Below are positions 52,415-61,436 of a stretch of DNA of 64,000 nt, one piece after another (position 1 is the stretch's first letter; each line of letters opens with the position of its first letter). A program made the position numbers and the translations under genes. The notes beneath the pieces were generated by a model. The model had not been told where the DNA came from and did no database searches. It saw nothing but the letters and a program-made list of their open reading frames with translations. Source of the stretch: Mumia sp050632745. Lineage in GTDB: Bacteria > Actinomycetota > Actinomycetes > Propionibacteriales > Nocardioidaceae. The stretch covers positions 248,001 through 312,000 of the forward strand of contig NZ_JBODSD010000002.1 of the NCBI RefSeq assembly GCF_050632745.1, read 5' to 3'.

Positions 52415-53162
52415 CAACGAGCTCGCGACGCTCGCCGGGGTGACGGTCCGCACGCTGCGGCACTACCACCAGGTCGGCGTCCTCCCGGAGCCGCCGCGCT
52501 CGTCCAACGGCTACCGCGAGTACGACGTCCACGACCTCGTGCGGGTCCTGCGCGTCAAGCGGCTCACCGCGCTGGGGATCGCGCTGCAGGACCTGCCGGA
52601 GGTCCTCGACCGCCCTGACGAGGCCGACGCCCTTCTGGAGCGGCTCGACGACGAGCTCGCCGCCGAGATCGACCGTCTCTCCGCGCGACGTGCGCTGATC
52701 GCGCGGCTGCGTCTCGACCGGTCGGCGCCCGACCTCCCTCCGGAGATCGGCCGGTACGCGGCGCTGTTCGCCGCCGCCACGGGCCCGTCCGTCCTCGCGC
52801 GGGTCGACCGGGAGCAGGCGATCCTGCTCGCGCACCTCGCCGGAGACGAGGGCACGGCGGAGCTCGCGGGCTTCTACGAGCGCCTCGCCGACCCCGCACT
52901 CCTGGCGGCCGCCGCCGACCTCTACGCCCGCTTCGACGCTCTCGACCAGCAGACGCCGTACGCCGAGGCGGACCGCCTCGCCGCCGACATCGTCGCCGCA
53001 GCGGCACCTGCCGTCCGCGAGCACCTCGCGGCGGGGTCCACCCTCGACCTCGGAGAGGACGTCGCGATCATCCTGGAGCACACCTCGGATGTCCTGAACG
53101 ACACCCAGCGCCAGGCGCTCACCCTCATCGAGGAGCGGCTGACCGCCGCGACGAGCGGCTGA
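52407..53162 (+). CDS. MerR-family regulator
   Basis: A 251-residue regulator with the MerR winged helix at residues 1-70 (TVRTLRHYHQVGVLPEP, NGYREYDVHDLVRVLRVKRL) and a helical C-terminal domain resembling the TipAL/drug-sensing group in size. It lacks the cysteines of metal-sensing members. It starts inside the MFS gene, suggesting it controls that exporter in response to a ligand. No classical MerR 19-base operator was found upstream of the MFS gene. Confidence 0.88.
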   Translation: MRSNELATLAGVTVRTLRHYHQVGVLPEPPRSSNGYREYDVHDLVRVLRVKRLTALGIALQDLPEVLDRPDEADALLERLDDELAAEIDRLSARRALIARLRLDRSAPDLPPEIGRYAALFAAATGPSVLARVDREQAILLAHLAGDEGTAELAGFYERLADPALLAAAADLYARFDALDQQTPYAEADRLAADIVAAAAPAVREHLAAGSTLDLGEDVAIILEHTSDVLNDTQRQALTLIEERLTAATSG

Positions 53163-53213
53163 CCGCGCAGTAGCGTGACGAGGGACCGCCCATCCCGAGC
53201 GAAGGAGCCCCCG

Positions 53214-53636
53214 GTGTCGAAGCCGCCGCTGCCCGACGACGCGATCGCCCTGCTGCGCCGACCGAACCCTGCCGTCATCGCCACCGTGCGCAAGGACGGC
53301 TCCCCGGTCACGACCGCCACCTGGTACCTCTGGGAGGACGACGGCCGCGTCCTCGTGAACATGGACGAGGCGCGCGTCCGGCTGCAGCACGTGCGCCGTG
53401 ATCCGCGGGTCAGCCTCACCGTCCTGTCCGAGGACGGCTGGGCCACGCACGTGACCGTGCTGGGACGGGTCGTCGAGATGAAGGACGACGAGGGCCTCGC
53501 CGACATCGACCGCCTCTCGACGCACTACACCGGCCACGCCTACACGAACCGCGACCGCGCTCGCGTCAGTGCCTGGATCGAGGTCGAGCGCTGGCACGGG
53601 TGGGGCGCGCACAAGGACAGCGACCAGACCGGCTGA
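53214..53636 (+). CDS. PPOX-class flavin/F420-dependent oxidoreductase
   Basis: A 140-residue split-barrel protein of the pyridoxamine-phosphate-oxidase superfamily. PNPAVIATVRKDGSPVTTATWYLWEDDGRVLVNM is the typical opening, and LQHVRRDPRVSLTVL the following strand. Members of this size use FMN or, in actinobacteria, F420H2. Substrate unknown. GTG 53214 follows GAAGGAG by eight bases. Confidence 0.87.
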   Translation: MSKPPLPDDAIALLRRPNPAVIATVRKDGSPVTTATWYLWEDDGRVLVNMDEARVRLQHVRRDPRVSLTVLSEDGWATHVTVLGRVVEMKDDEGLADIDRLSTHYTGHAYTNRDRARVSAWIEVERWHGWGAHKDSDQTG

Positions 53637-53671
53637 GCGGAGCGGAGGCGCCCCTCGGTTAGCCTCTGCGC

Positions 53672-54322
53672 ATGACCGACGTCGCCGAAGTCCGGCATCC
53701 CGTCCCCGCGCTGCTCCGGCGTCTCGACATCGCGGCCAAGATCCTGCTGGTGCTGATGCTCGCCTCGGCGCTCGCGTTCCCCGAGGTCGGCAACCTCGAG
53801 GACAAGGGTGCGCTCCCGCGCGCCATCGCGTACCCGATGCTCGCCTTCACCGTGCCGGTGGTGTGGCACGTGTGGTGGCGGGAGCGGGCGTCGTTCCCGT
53901 GGCTCGCGGACTTCCTCATCACCATCACGTGCTTCACCGACATCCTCGGCAACCGGATGGACCTGTACGACACCATCGTCTGGTTCGACGACTGGATGCA
54001 CTTCATGAACACCGGGCTGCTCGCGGCCGCCGTGATCCTGCTGACCCTCCCTCGCACCGCCAGCCTTGGCGCGACCGTCGAGCGGGCCCTCGCCTTCGGC
54101 GCGACGGCGGCGATCGTCTGGGAGCTGGCGGAGTTCGCCGCCTTCCTCAGCAAGTCGACGGAGCGGGAGGGCGCCTACACGGACACGCTGGGCGACCTCG
54201 CCCTCGGGACGCTGGGCTGCGTCGTCGCCGCGGTCTCGATCCACACCGCGTGGCGGCACGGGCGGCTGCGGACGGCCGCGCCGCAGCTCGAGGTCCGGGT
54301 CCTGAGCCCGCTCGCCGAGTAG
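53672..54322 (+). CDS. Integral membrane protein, weakly DUF2238-like
   Basis: A 216-residue protein with about six hydrophobic helices. DWMHFMNTGLLAAAV and VWELAEFAAFLS show conserved polar residues inside helices (Asp, His, Glu), as in YjdF/DUF2238 proteins, and TDTLGDLALGTLG follows. Function unknown. It is convergent with the DHFR-like gene, 14 bases apart. Confidence 0.75.
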   Translation: MTDVAEVRHPVPALLRRLDIAAKILLVLMLASALAFPEVGNLEDKGALPRAIAYPMLAFTVPVVWHVWWRERASFPWLADFLITITCFTDILGNRMDLYDTIVWFDDWMHFMNTGLLAAAVILLTLPRTASLGATVERALAFGATAAIVWELAEFAAFLSKSTEREGAYTDTLGDLALGTLGCVVAAVSIHTAWRHGRLRTAAPQLEVRVLSPLAE

Positions 54323-54336
54323 GCCCGCGACGCACG

Positions 54337-54903
54337 TCAGGCGCGAGGGATGTCCTTACCGGTGGGCCGGTACTCGGTGAGGACGATCCGGTCGTCCAGG
54401 ACGCGGTGACCGACGAGCTCGAGATCGGCCGCGGCGACGTCCTTGAAGGCAGGGTCGCGACCGGCGTCACCCGCGGTGAGCGGGAAGGTCATCAGGCGGA
54501 GCGTGTCGACCAGCCCGGCGTTCAGCAGCTGCCGGGCGAGCGAGAGGCTCCCCCACGTACGGATCGGTGTGCCGTCGCCGGCCTTCATCGTCCGCACCTC
54601 GTCCAGCAGGTCGTCCGCGCACACCCGGGTGTTCGGCCACGGGACCTCGCGCAACGTCGTGGAGAACACGATCTTCTCCAGGCCCATCGCCAGGTCCCAG
54701 GTCTCTCCCCACGCCTCGCTCGGCAGGGCCGCGAACGCCTCGTACGTCCGTCGTCCCATGACCACCCGCTGCGGGGCCGCCGCTTCGGCGGCGTCCCACG
54801 CGGCCAGGTCCGGCCCGGGGTATCCGAAGAATCCCGGCAGGCCCTCGCCGCCGGCCCAGCCGTCGACCGACACGAACATGTCGACCGTCACCGTGCACGC
54901 CAT
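54337..54903 (-). CDS. Dihydrofolate reductase-like (RibD C-terminal fold) protein
   Basis: A 188-residue NADPH-binding protein of the YwjB/RibD-C group. TVDMFVSVDGW at the start, VVMGRRTYEAFAAL, KIVFSTTLREVPWPN and IRTWGSLSLARQLLNAGLVD are family-typical. These are widespread in actinobacteria and most are not true folate enzymes. ATG 54903 has GAGGGG upstream. It is divergent from the AraC regulator gene and may be one of its targets. Confidence 0.87.
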   Translation of the reverse strand: MACTVTVDMFVSVDGWAGGEGLPGFFGYPGPDLAAWDAAEAAAPQRVVMGRRTYEAFAALPSEAWGETWDLAMGLEKIVFSTTLREVPWPNTRVCADDLLDEVRTMKAGDGTPIRTWGSLSLARQLLNAGLVDTLRLMTFPLTAGDAGRDPAFKDVAAADLELVGHRVLDDRIVLTEYRPTGKDIPRA

Positions 54904-54924
54904 CGCACGTCCCCTCTCGTCGTC

Positions 54925-54991
54925 GTGACGCCTCCACCGTCGCGCACGCCGCCGGGTGACGCCTCCCCCTGGGGTCGGAGAACGATCTCCG
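54925..54991. promoter_or_regulatory. Tandem 11-base repeats and palindrome in the AraC-DHFR divergent gap
   Basis: GTGACGCCTCC occurs at 54925-54935 and 54956-54966, 31 bases apart start to start, close to three helical turns, and in the same orientation; this is how AraC dimers often bind. Just downstream CGGAGA (54976-54981) and TCTCCG (54986-54991) form an inverted repeat around ACGA. Confidence 0.55.
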
Positions 54992-55039
54992 TCCGTGGTC
55001 CGACGACCTGGGCCCTCGGTCGGCGGTTGAGTGGTCAGC

Positions 55040-56065
55040 ATGCAAGCCGCGCTGGAGGACGTCCGCAGCAGCCGGGACCTGCCTGCGTCAGCACGACACC
55101 GGCGGCCGCGCCGTACCGTGGTCGTGGTGGTCGACCGGGCCACGGACCTGCTCGGGATCGCGTCGCTCGCCCGCGCGCTCCAGGTCGCGAACCAGCTCGC
55201 GCCCGAGGCCCGGTACGAGCCGCTCCTCGCCTCGGTGGGCGGCGCGGTCCTGAGGACGGAGGCGGGGGTCGCGCTGCTCGCAGACGTGGCGCTCGACCGC
55301 CTGCGGCGACCCGTCGACACGCTGGTGGTCGCCTGCGGTGCGGCCGCCGTCACCGAGAACCCGTCCACGCCGGTCCACGTGCTGCGGGTCGGCCGCGACG
55401 CCGCACGTGTCACGTCGCTCGGCGCTGGCGCCGCCCTGCTCGCGGCCGCGCGACGTCTGGACGGCGCAGAGACGCTCGCCCACCACCGACCGCCCCCACC
55501 GCACGCCCGTGCGCGGGAGGCGATCGGCGCGGCCGTCGACCTCGCGCGGAGGCTCGTCGAGGACGACCTCGGGGCAGATCTCGCGCGCGCCGTCGCGCGA
55601 AGCTTCGCGCTGCCGCCGGACGGGCCGGTCGGGCTCGCAGCCCCGGGCGGGTCCCCCCAGTTGGCCGAGGCCGGTCCGGCCCTCGCCCGCGAGTGCGTGG
55701 ACCACATCAGAGCGGAGCTGGCGGGTGACCTGGGCACCGCCGCCCTGGCCCGACGGGTCAACGTCAGCAACCGCCACCTCACGCGGCTCTTCGTCAGCGA
55801 GTTCGGGACGCCGCCGGGCCGCCTGGTCCGACGGCTGCGCTGTGAGGCCGCCGCACGGCTGCTGGCGACGACGCGACTGACGGTGGAGACGATCGCGCGA
55901 GACACCGGCTTCCGCAGCACCGACGCCTTCCGGCAGGCGTTCGCGCGCCACTTCGGGATGCCGCCCTCGCGCTACCGCGCACTCCGCGGTCCGCGCGCGT
56001 CGGACCCGCGACCGGCGAATCCGGACCACTCGCGCTCGGGGCCGCCGCTGGTCGCCCGCGGCTGA
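55040..56065 (+). CDS. AraC-family regulator with shortened DJ-1/PfpI-like domain
   Basis: A 341-residue GlxA-like regulator. Residues about 23-145 follow the DJ-1/PfpI fold (VVVVVDRATDLLGIASLARAL, LGAGAALLAAARRLDG), but the stretch that normally lies between the HW/P element and the AAIDLAL helix is missing, so HHRPPPPHAR runs straight into AIGAAVDLARRLV. The C-terminal 100 residues carry two helix-turn-helix units (LARRVNVSNRHLTRLFVSEF and IARDTGFRSTDAFRQAFARHFG). A GTG at 55031 is an alternative start. It is divergent from the DHFR-like gene and precedes the SDR gene by 47 bases. Confidence 0.85.
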   Translation: MQAALEDVRSSRDLPASARHRRPRRTVVVVVDRATDLLGIASLARALQVANQLAPEARYEPLLASVGGAVLRTEAGVALLADVALDRLRRPVDTLVVACGAAAVTENPSTPVHVLRVGRDAARVTSLGAGAALLAAARRLDGAETLAHHRPPPPHARAREAIGAAVDLARRLVEDDLGADLARAVARSFALPPDGPVGLAAPGGSPQLAEAGPALARECVDHIRAELAGDLGTAALARRVNVSNRHLTRLFVSEFGTPPGRLVRRLRCEAAARLLATTRLTVETIARDTGFRSTDAFRQAFARHFGMPPSRYRALRGPRASDPRPANPDHSRSGPPLVARG

Positions 56066-56112
56066 CGAGGATCGACACCCCAAGCTCCGCCACCACCGGG
56101 AAGGAGAAGCCT

Positions 56113-56859
56113 GTGGCCGGCACTCTCGAAGGACGCACCGCACTGATCGTCGGCGCCAACGGCGGCATCGGTGGTGCCATCGCGCACGCGCTCGGCTCGG
56201 CCGGGGCCCGGCTCGTCCTGGCCGCACGGGACACCGCACGGCTGGACCGGCTGGTCGCCCAGCTGAAGGGCGCGGGCGTGACCAGCCGCGCGATCCCCGT
56301 CGACATCACCGACGACGCCGCGGTGGGTGCCGTGGTCGAGGAGGCGGCCGACGACGGCTTCTCCATCGCGGTCAACAACGCCGGCGCCACGCACCGTCCA
56401 GCGCCGCTCGGCGATCTGGCGCTCGACGACGTCGACCGGGTTCTCCAGGTGACCCTGCGCGGCACCCTCGTGGCGTTGCGAGCCGAGCTGCCTGCCCTGC
56501 CCCAGGGCAGCAGCGTCGTGAACGTCGCCTCCACCGCCGGCATCGCCGCGGCACCCGGGATGGCCGCGTATGTCGCGGCCAAGCACGCCGTGATCGGACT
56601 GACCCGTAGTGCCGCGCTGGACTACGCGGACCGCGGCATCCGCGTGAACGCCGTCGCGCCCGGCTCGATCGTCTCCGGCGGGATCGCCGCCCAGTCCGAC
56701 GAGGTCAGGCAGCAGATCGGCTCGACGGCGCCGCTCGGACGACTCGGCAGTCCCGACGAGGTGGCCGCAGCCGTCGCGTGGCTCACCTCCTCCGCCGCCT
56801 CGTACGCCACGGGTGCGGTCTTCGCCGTCGACGGCGGCAAGGGGGCTCGCGGTGCCTGA
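56113..56859 (+). CDS. Short-chain dehydrogenase/reductase
   Basis: A 248-residue classical SDR. The cofactor site is LIVGANGGIGGAIA (about 11-24), NNAG (about 94-97) and the active site Ser in VNVASTAG with Tyr-x-x-x-Lys in YVAAKHAVIG. It should oxidise or reduce an alcohol/ketone with NAD(P). GTG 56113 has AAGGAG upstream. The next gene starts eight bases before its end, so they form an operon, perhaps with the AraC gene. Confidence 0.9.
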   Translation: MAGTLEGRTALIVGANGGIGGAIAHALGSAGARLVLAARDTARLDRLVAQLKGAGVTSRAIPVDITDDAAVGAVVEEAADDGFSIAVNNAGATHRPAPLGDLALDDVDRVLQVTLRGTLVALRAELPALPQGSSVVNVASTAGIAAAPGMAAYVAAKHAVIGLTRSAALDYADRGIRVNAVAPGSIVSGGIAAQSDEVRQQIGSTAPLGRLGSPDEVAAAVAWLTSSAASYATGAVFAVDGGKGARGA

Positions 56860-57670
56860 GCGTCCTGGCGTCGCGGCGGTGGCGGACCAGCTGCAGTACG
56901 TCCACCTCGAGAAGCTCTACGGCTACCTCCCCGGCATCGCCGACGCGGTGCCGGGGATCTTCGGGCTCACGCACGAGGAGTACGTCGCGGTCCGCGACCG
57001 GTTCGACGCCCAGGCACGCGCCGCGGCCGAGGAGCTGGTCGCCGACAGCGTGTTCGCCCGTCGGCTCGCGCGGCTCCCCTTCGAGCCCGGAGCCCGCGTC
57101 CTCGCGGTCGGGGACAGCATCACCGACGACCTCCAGTCGTGGGCGGAGATCCTCCGGCACGCGCTCGCGCGTACCGGACCGGACGTCACCGTGGTCAACG
57201 CCGGCCTGTCGGCCCACACGACCGCGATGGTCCTGCGCCGCTGGCCCTCGCTCCTGCACCCGGCACCCGACTGGATCGTGTGCGCGCTCGGTGGCAACGA
57301 CGTCACCCGCATCGCTGGCGGCAAGCCGCAGGTCGCCCTCCCCGAGAGCGTCGCGAACCTCCGCGAGCTGCGCCGGATCGCCGCCGAACGAGCGAGCGTG
57401 CAGTGGGTCTGGCTCACGCCGGTGCCGGTCGACGAGGAGCGTGCCGGGCGCCACCCCGCGTTCCGCTTCGGGTCCAGCTCCTGGCGCAACGCCGACCTGG
57501 TCGCGCTCGCCGACGCCCTCGCTGCCGCCGTCGACGACCCCGTCGTCGACCTCGTGTCGCCCTTCGGCGTCCCCGCCGACCCGGCGCTCCAGGGTCCGGA
57601 CGGCGTCCACCCCTCGCTCGCGGGGCAGCAGCAGATCGTCAGGTCCCTGGTCGCGCGGCTGTCGCCGTGA
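56852..57670 (+). CDS. Cytoplasmic SGNH/GDSL hydrolase
   Basis: A 272-residue hydrolase without a signal peptide. Ser89 in VLAVGDSITDD is the nucleophile (block I), followed by the glycine in NAGLSAHTT, ALGGNDVT (block III) and GPDGVHPSLAGQQQI (block V Asp-His). About 75 residues precede the domain and are largely helical. The start overlaps the SDR gene. Its 3 prime end overlaps the convergent response regulator gene by 32 bases. Confidence 0.87.
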   Translation: MPERPGVAAVADQLQYVHLEKLYGYLPGIADAVPGIFGLTHEEYVAVRDRFDAQARAAAEELVADSVFARRLARLPFEPGARVLAVGDSITDDLQSWAEILRHALARTGPDVTVVNAGLSAHTTAMVLRRWPSLLHPAPDWIVCALGGNDVTRIAGGKPQVALPESVANLRELRRIAAERASVQWVWLTPVPVDEERAGRHPAFRFGSSSWRNADLVALADALAAAVDDPVVDLVSPFGVPADPALQGPDGVHPSLAGQQQIVRSLVARLSP

Positions 57671-58355
57671 CGGCGCGCCAGGCGCCTGGGGCGCCGCCGG
57701 GGCGCACGAGGCCGTGGTCGAAGGCGAAGATCACGGCAGCGGCACGGTCCCGGAGGTCGAGCTTGGTGAAGAGGTGGCCGATGTGGGTCTTGACGGTGCC
57801 TTCTCCGAGGACGAGCTCCGCGGCGATCTCGGCGTTGGACAGGCCCGCACCGATCAGGGCGAGGACGTCCTTCTCGCGCGGGGTGAGCACGTCGACCTGC
57901 GCGCCGGGAAGGATCGGCGGCGTCGCCTCCCGGTAGCCGGCCAGGACTCGGCCGGTGACGGCGGGGTCGAGCCATGCGCCGCCCGCGGCCAGTGTCCGGA
58001 CGGCGCGTTGCAGGTCCTCGGCGGGTGCTCCCTTGAGCAGGAAGCCCGCCGCGCCGGCGCGCAGCGACTCCGCCAGGATGTCGTCGTCCTCGAAGGTGGT
58101 GAGCACCAGCACCGGTGGCGGGTTCTCGGAGTCGGCCAGGGCGCGGGTGGCCCTCACCCCGTCCACGCCGGGCATCCGGACGTCCATGACGACGACGGCC
58201 GGCTCGAGACGGGCGACGGCGGCGACGACGTCCGCCCCGTCCTCGAGCTCCCCGACGACGCGGAACCCGTACCGTTCCCGCAGGATGCCGCGCAGCCCGG
58301 TGCGGACGAGCTCCTGGTCGTCGACGACCAGGACGGTGACCGGTGCGACGCTCAC
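57639..58355 (-). CDS. NarL/LuxR-type response regulator
   Basis: A 238-residue regulator. The receiver has Asp58 as the phosphoacceptor (VVVMDVRMPG), with LTTFEDD and LLKGAPAEDL. The LuxR helix-turn-helix is at about 160-218 (LTPREKDVLALIGAGLSNAEIA, EGTVKTHIGHLFTKL). GTG 58355 overlaps the kinase stop as GTGA. It should act on the adjacent GTACA-containing palindromes, though its true targets are unknown. Confidence 0.92.
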   Translation of the reverse strand: MSVAPVTVLVVDDQELVRTGLRGILRERYGFRVVGELEDGADVVAAVARLEPAVVVMDVRMPGVDGVRATRALADSENPPPVLVLTTFEDDDILAESLRAGAAGFLLKGAPAEDLQRAVRTLAAGGAWLDPAVTGRVLAGYREATPPILPGAQVDVLTPREKDVLALIGAGLSNAEIAAELVLGEGTVKTHIGHLFTKLDLRDRAAAVIFAFDHGLVRPGGAPGAWRAVTATAARPGT

Positions 58356-59461
58356 GTCGGGAGCACCGCCTCGACCTGCCAGCCGCTGGGCACGGGCCCG
58401 GCGCTGAGCCGGCCACCGACCGTCTCGATCCGTTCGCGCATCGCCGCCAGCCCGATCCCGCCGGTGGCCGCACCGCTGGGCGTTCCACCGCTGCGGACGG
58501 TGATCGTGGTGCGAGCCGCTCCCGCGTCGATCCGCACCTGGACCGGGGCGCCGTCCCCGTGCCGTACGGCGTTGGTGAGCGACTCCTGGACGACGCGGTA
58601 CGCGGCCAGGCCGCGGCTCCCGTCCAGCCTGGTCAGCGGGCCCCGCACCTCGAGAACGACCTCGGCGCCGGCCCGGCGGTACGACCGGACGAGGTCCGCG
58701 ATGTCGGTCGCCGACGGCGCCGGCCGGGTCGTCGGGGAGGGGGCCGTGCGCATCAGGGACACCGCCGCGCGGACGTCGTCGAGGCTCGTCCGGGCCGCAC
58801 GTTCGGCCTCCGTGAGCGAGCCGCGCGCCCGTGGCAGGTCGTCGTCGAGGGCCAGCCGCGCGCTGTCGAGGTGCAGCAGGGTCACGGTCAGGGTGTGCCC
58901 GACGAGGTCGTGCATCTCACCCGCGATGCGGTGCCGTTCCTCGGTCCGTGCGCGCTGGTCGAGCTCCGTCTGCGCGTCGCGCAGGCGCAGGACGAGCTCG
59001 CGCTGGCGCCGGGTGAAGATGAAGGCCCCTGTGCTCAGCGCCGTCCCCGCGACCCAGGTCACCCATCCGGGCTCCCGGCTGACCGTCAGCAGCTGAAGCA
59101 CGAAGGTCGCGGCCAGGGCCGTCCCGGCGACGGCGGCGGTGCGCGGCGGTGACGTCCACGCGACCCACCCCGCGATGGCGCACATCGCGAACCAGCCGAG
59201 GTTGCGGGGATCGCCGTAGCAGGCGGTGGTCACCCCGGCGGCCGCCAGGGCGAGCGCCGCGAGCAGCGGCAACCCCGCGAGGTCCCGCGAGGCGGCCAGG
59301 GAGGCCACCAGGAGCACTCCCACGCCGAGAGCGACGGCGACGAGGAGCCCCCGGTGCGCCTGAGCCGCCCCGACGACCGTCAGCCCGCCGACGGCGAGGG
59401 GCGCCGAGGATGGGGAGAGGGCGCGCGTCAGCCGCGTGCCTCCCCCGATCCTTCTGTCCAC
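58352..59461 (-). CDS. NarL-type histidine kinase
   Basis: A 369-residue kinase with about five N-terminal membrane helices and no extracytoplasmic domain, the intramembrane-sensing pattern of DesK/LiaS-like kinases. The HisKA_3 site is RIAGEMHDLVGHTLT and HATPase is VVQESLTNAVRHG and GIGLAAMRERIE. GTG 59461 is chosen because GGAGGA lies six bases upstream; a GTG two codons earlier sits directly against that ribosome site. It is coupled to the regulator downstream. Confidence 0.88.
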   Translation of the reverse strand: MDRRIGGGTRLTRALSPSSAPLAVGGLTVVGAAQAHRGLLVAVALGVGVLLVASLAASRDLAGLPLLAALALAAAGVTTACYGDPRNLGWFAMCAIAGWVAWTSPPRTAAVAGTALAATFVLQLLTVSREPGWVTWVAGTALSTGAFIFTRRQRELVLRLRDAQTELDQRARTEERHRIAGEMHDLVGHTLTVTLLHLDSARLALDDDLPRARGSLTEAERAARTSLDDVRAAVSLMRTAPSPTTRPAPSATDIADLVRSYRRAGAEVVLEVRGPLTRLDGSRGLAAYRVVQESLTNAVRHGDGAPVQVRIDAGAARTTITVRSGGTPSGAATGGIGLAAMRERIETVGGRLSAGPVPSGWQVEAVLPT

Positions 59462-59493
59462 GGACACTCCTCCCCGGTGTCCGTCCAGGCTAA

Positions 59494-59510
59494 CCTGTAC
59501 AGGGGTGTAC
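59494..59510. promoter_or_regulatory. Palindrome upstream of the first NarL-type operon
   Basis: CCTGTACAGG (59494-59503) is a perfect palindrome, and GTACA (59497-59501) is mirrored by TGTAC (59506-59510). It lies 33-49 bases upstream of the kinase start, in the 60-base gap after the second regulator gene. The core resembles that at 61437-61454. Confidence 0.55.
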
Positions 59511-59521
59511 GAGAAAGGGCG

Positions 59522-60169
59522 TCAGCTGACCTCGAGGTAGCGCAGAACGGCGGCCACCCGCCGGTCGGTGTGGTCGTCGGGCGGGAGGTCGAGCTTCATG
59601 AAGATGTTGCGGATGTGCTTGTGCACGGCGTTGTCGGTGATGTGCAGCCGTTGCGCGATGGCGTTGTTGCCCAGCCCCTCGGCCATCACCGAGAGCACCT
59701 CCTTCTCGCGGGGAGTGAGCGCCTCGAGCGGGTCCCCGGCGCGTCGCTGGGCGAACAGCTGCGCCACGACCTCGGGATCGATCGCCGTGCCGCCCTCGGC
59801 CACTCGGCGGAGCGCCTCGACGAAGGACTCGACCCGCCCGACCCGCTCCTTCAGCAGGTAGCCCACCCGTTCTGCACCGTCCGCCAGAAGATCGGTGGCA
59901 AAGCTCTGCTCCACGTACGCCGAGAGCACCAGCACCGCCAGCCCGGGATGCGCCCTGCGGGCGGCCACCGCCGCCTTGATCCCCTCGTCGGTGTGGGTCG
60001 GAGGCATCCGGACGTCGACGACCGCGATCTCAGGGCGGTGCTCGTCGACCGCGGCCAAGAACGCCTCCGGGTCGCCGGTGGCCGCGACCACGTCGAACCC
60101 CTCTCCCTGCAGCACCAGGCCGAGCCCCTCGCGCAGCAAGGTGTCGTCCTCGGCGATCACGACCCGCAT
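59522..60169 (-). CDS. NarL/LuxR-type response regulator
   Basis: A 215-residue regulator. Asp52 (IAVVDVRMPP) is the phosphoacceptor; the HTH is LTPREKEVLSVMAEGLGNNAIAQ and DNAVHKHIRNIFMKL near the C-terminus. The MPPTHTDEGI sequence after the Asp is typical of one actinobacterial subgroup that controls ABC exporters. It overlaps the end of the kinase gene by 13 bases. It ends 12 bases before the palindrome of the next operon. Confidence 0.92.
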   Translation of the reverse strand: MRVVIAEDDTLLREGLGLVLQGEGFDVVAATGDPEAFLAAVDEHRPEIAVVDVRMPPTHTDEGIKAAVAARRAHPGLAVLVLSAYVEQSFATDLLADGAERVGYLLKERVGRVESFVEALRRVAEGGTAIDPEVVAQLFAQRRAGDPLEALTPREKEVLSVMAEGLGNNAIAQRLHITDNAVHKHIRNIFMKLDLPPDDHTDRRVAAVLRYLEVS

Positions 60170-61401
60170 GGAAGCTCCACCCTCATCTCCGTCGGCCCGC
60201 CGGGCGGGCTGCTCAGTGCGGCGCGCCCGTCGTGCGCCTCCACCCGGCCGATGATCCCGGACAGCCCCGAACCGGCGTCCGGGTCGGCTCCGCCGCTCCC
60301 GTCGTCGGCGACCCGGACGTGCAGCCGGTCGCCGATCAGGCGCACCTCGACCTCGGCATGGCGGGCATGGCTGTGCCGCGCCACGTTGGTGAGGGACTCC
60401 GCCACCACGAAGTACGCCGTAGCCTCCACGCTGGCCGGGCAGCGCACAGGGACGTCGAGGGTGACGGTGCAGGGCACCGGGCAGTCGGCGGCCAACGCAC
60501 TCAGTGCCCCTTGGAGCCCTCGGTTCTCGAGCACGGGCGGCAGGATCGTCCGCACCACGGCGCGCAGCTCGGAGAGCGCGTCTTCGGCGGTGTCCTGAGC
60601 GCGGGCCAGGATCTCGTCGGCACGGCTCGGGTCGCGACCGAGCTCGCGCCGTGCGGCACCGATCAGCACCGCGAGCCCGACGATCCGGTTCTGCGACCCG
60701 TCGTGCAGGGCCCGCTCGATCCGCCGCAGCTCGACCGCGTGGGCGTCCAGGGCCGCGGCGCGGGTCGCGGTCAGCTCGGCCACGCGGCGGGTCAGGTCGG
60801 CACCGGGCCGTGGACCGAGGAGCTGCAGGCCCGGCCGGCACTGCCAGGCGAGCAGCGCGGGGGCCGCGACGAACCAGAGCCCGAAGGCGATCACGCCGAT
60901 CACCGGTCCGAGCAACGCCTGCTCGTCGTTCCGGGCGGGCAGCGTCCCGTTGAGCAGCAGCTGCTCCCCCGCTCCCACGTGCTCCCACCAGAGCGGGTAG
61001 GTGAGGTCGTGCACGGTGATCAGGACCAGCTGCAGGACTGCCGCGCCGAGGATCAGTCCGAGGGTGCCGTGGACCACCAGCCAGCCCAGCTCGCGTCGCG
61101 TCACGGCATCGTCCTCAGCGCCTGCACCGAGCACGTGCGGATCGACGACGTCGTGGCCGAGGCGTCTCAGCCGGCGCCGTTCGAGGTCGGCCACCCACCG
61201 GACCGACTGCCGCGTGGGCCGGACCAGCGGCTGCCCGACCCGGAGGAACCACAGCACGCCGATCAGCAGCAGAGCCGGGATCGTGAAGAGCGCGACGAGC
61301 CCGATCCCCGCGCCGTACAGGGCGTAGCCCGTGCTGGTCACCGCGCGCCGCACGCGGACGATCACGCGGCTCGCGGGGCCCGGCTCCCTCTCCCTGGTCA
61401 T
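60157..61401 (-). CDS. Sensor histidine kinase of the second NarL-type system
   Basis: A 414-residue kinase. The N-terminal half contains about four helices with a large N-terminal pair (STGYALYGAGIGLVALF then IPALLLIGVLWFLRV) and later helices around 115-190. The phosphoacceptor lies in RIERALHDGSQNRIVGL, and the ATPase has VVAESLTNVARHS and GSGLSGIIGRVEA. It is divergent from the MacB-like exporter across 187 bases that contain an 18-base palindrome, suggesting that this pair controls that exporter. Confidence 0.9.
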   Translation of the reverse strand: MTREREPGPASRVIVRVRRAVTSTGYALYGAGIGLVALFTIPALLLIGVLWFLRVGQPLVRPTRQSVRWVADLERRRLRRLGHDVVDPHVLGAGAEDDAVTRRELGWLVVHGTLGLILGAAVLQLVLITVHDLTYPLWWEHVGAGEQLLLNGTLPARNDEQALLGPVIGVIAFGLWFVAAPALLAWQCRPGLQLLGPRPGADLTRRVAELTATRAAALDAHAVELRRIERALHDGSQNRIVGLAVLIGAARRELGRDPSRADEILARAQDTAEDALSELRAVVRTILPPVLENRGLQGALSALAADCPVPCTVTLDVPVRCPASVEATAYFVVAESLTNVARHSHARHAEVEVRLIGDRLHVRVADDGSGGADPDAGSGLSGIIGRVEAHDGRAALSSPPGGPTEMRVELPCGS

Positions 61402-61436
61402 CGACGCACACGCTACCGACGCCGGCACGACCGGTC

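Noticed and set aside
59487..59497. AGGCTAACCT, a perfect half of an iron box, upstream of a NarL-type kinase gene
   Set aside because: The other half does not match (about 11 of 19 overall), and the surrounding sequence is better explained by the GTACA palindrome.
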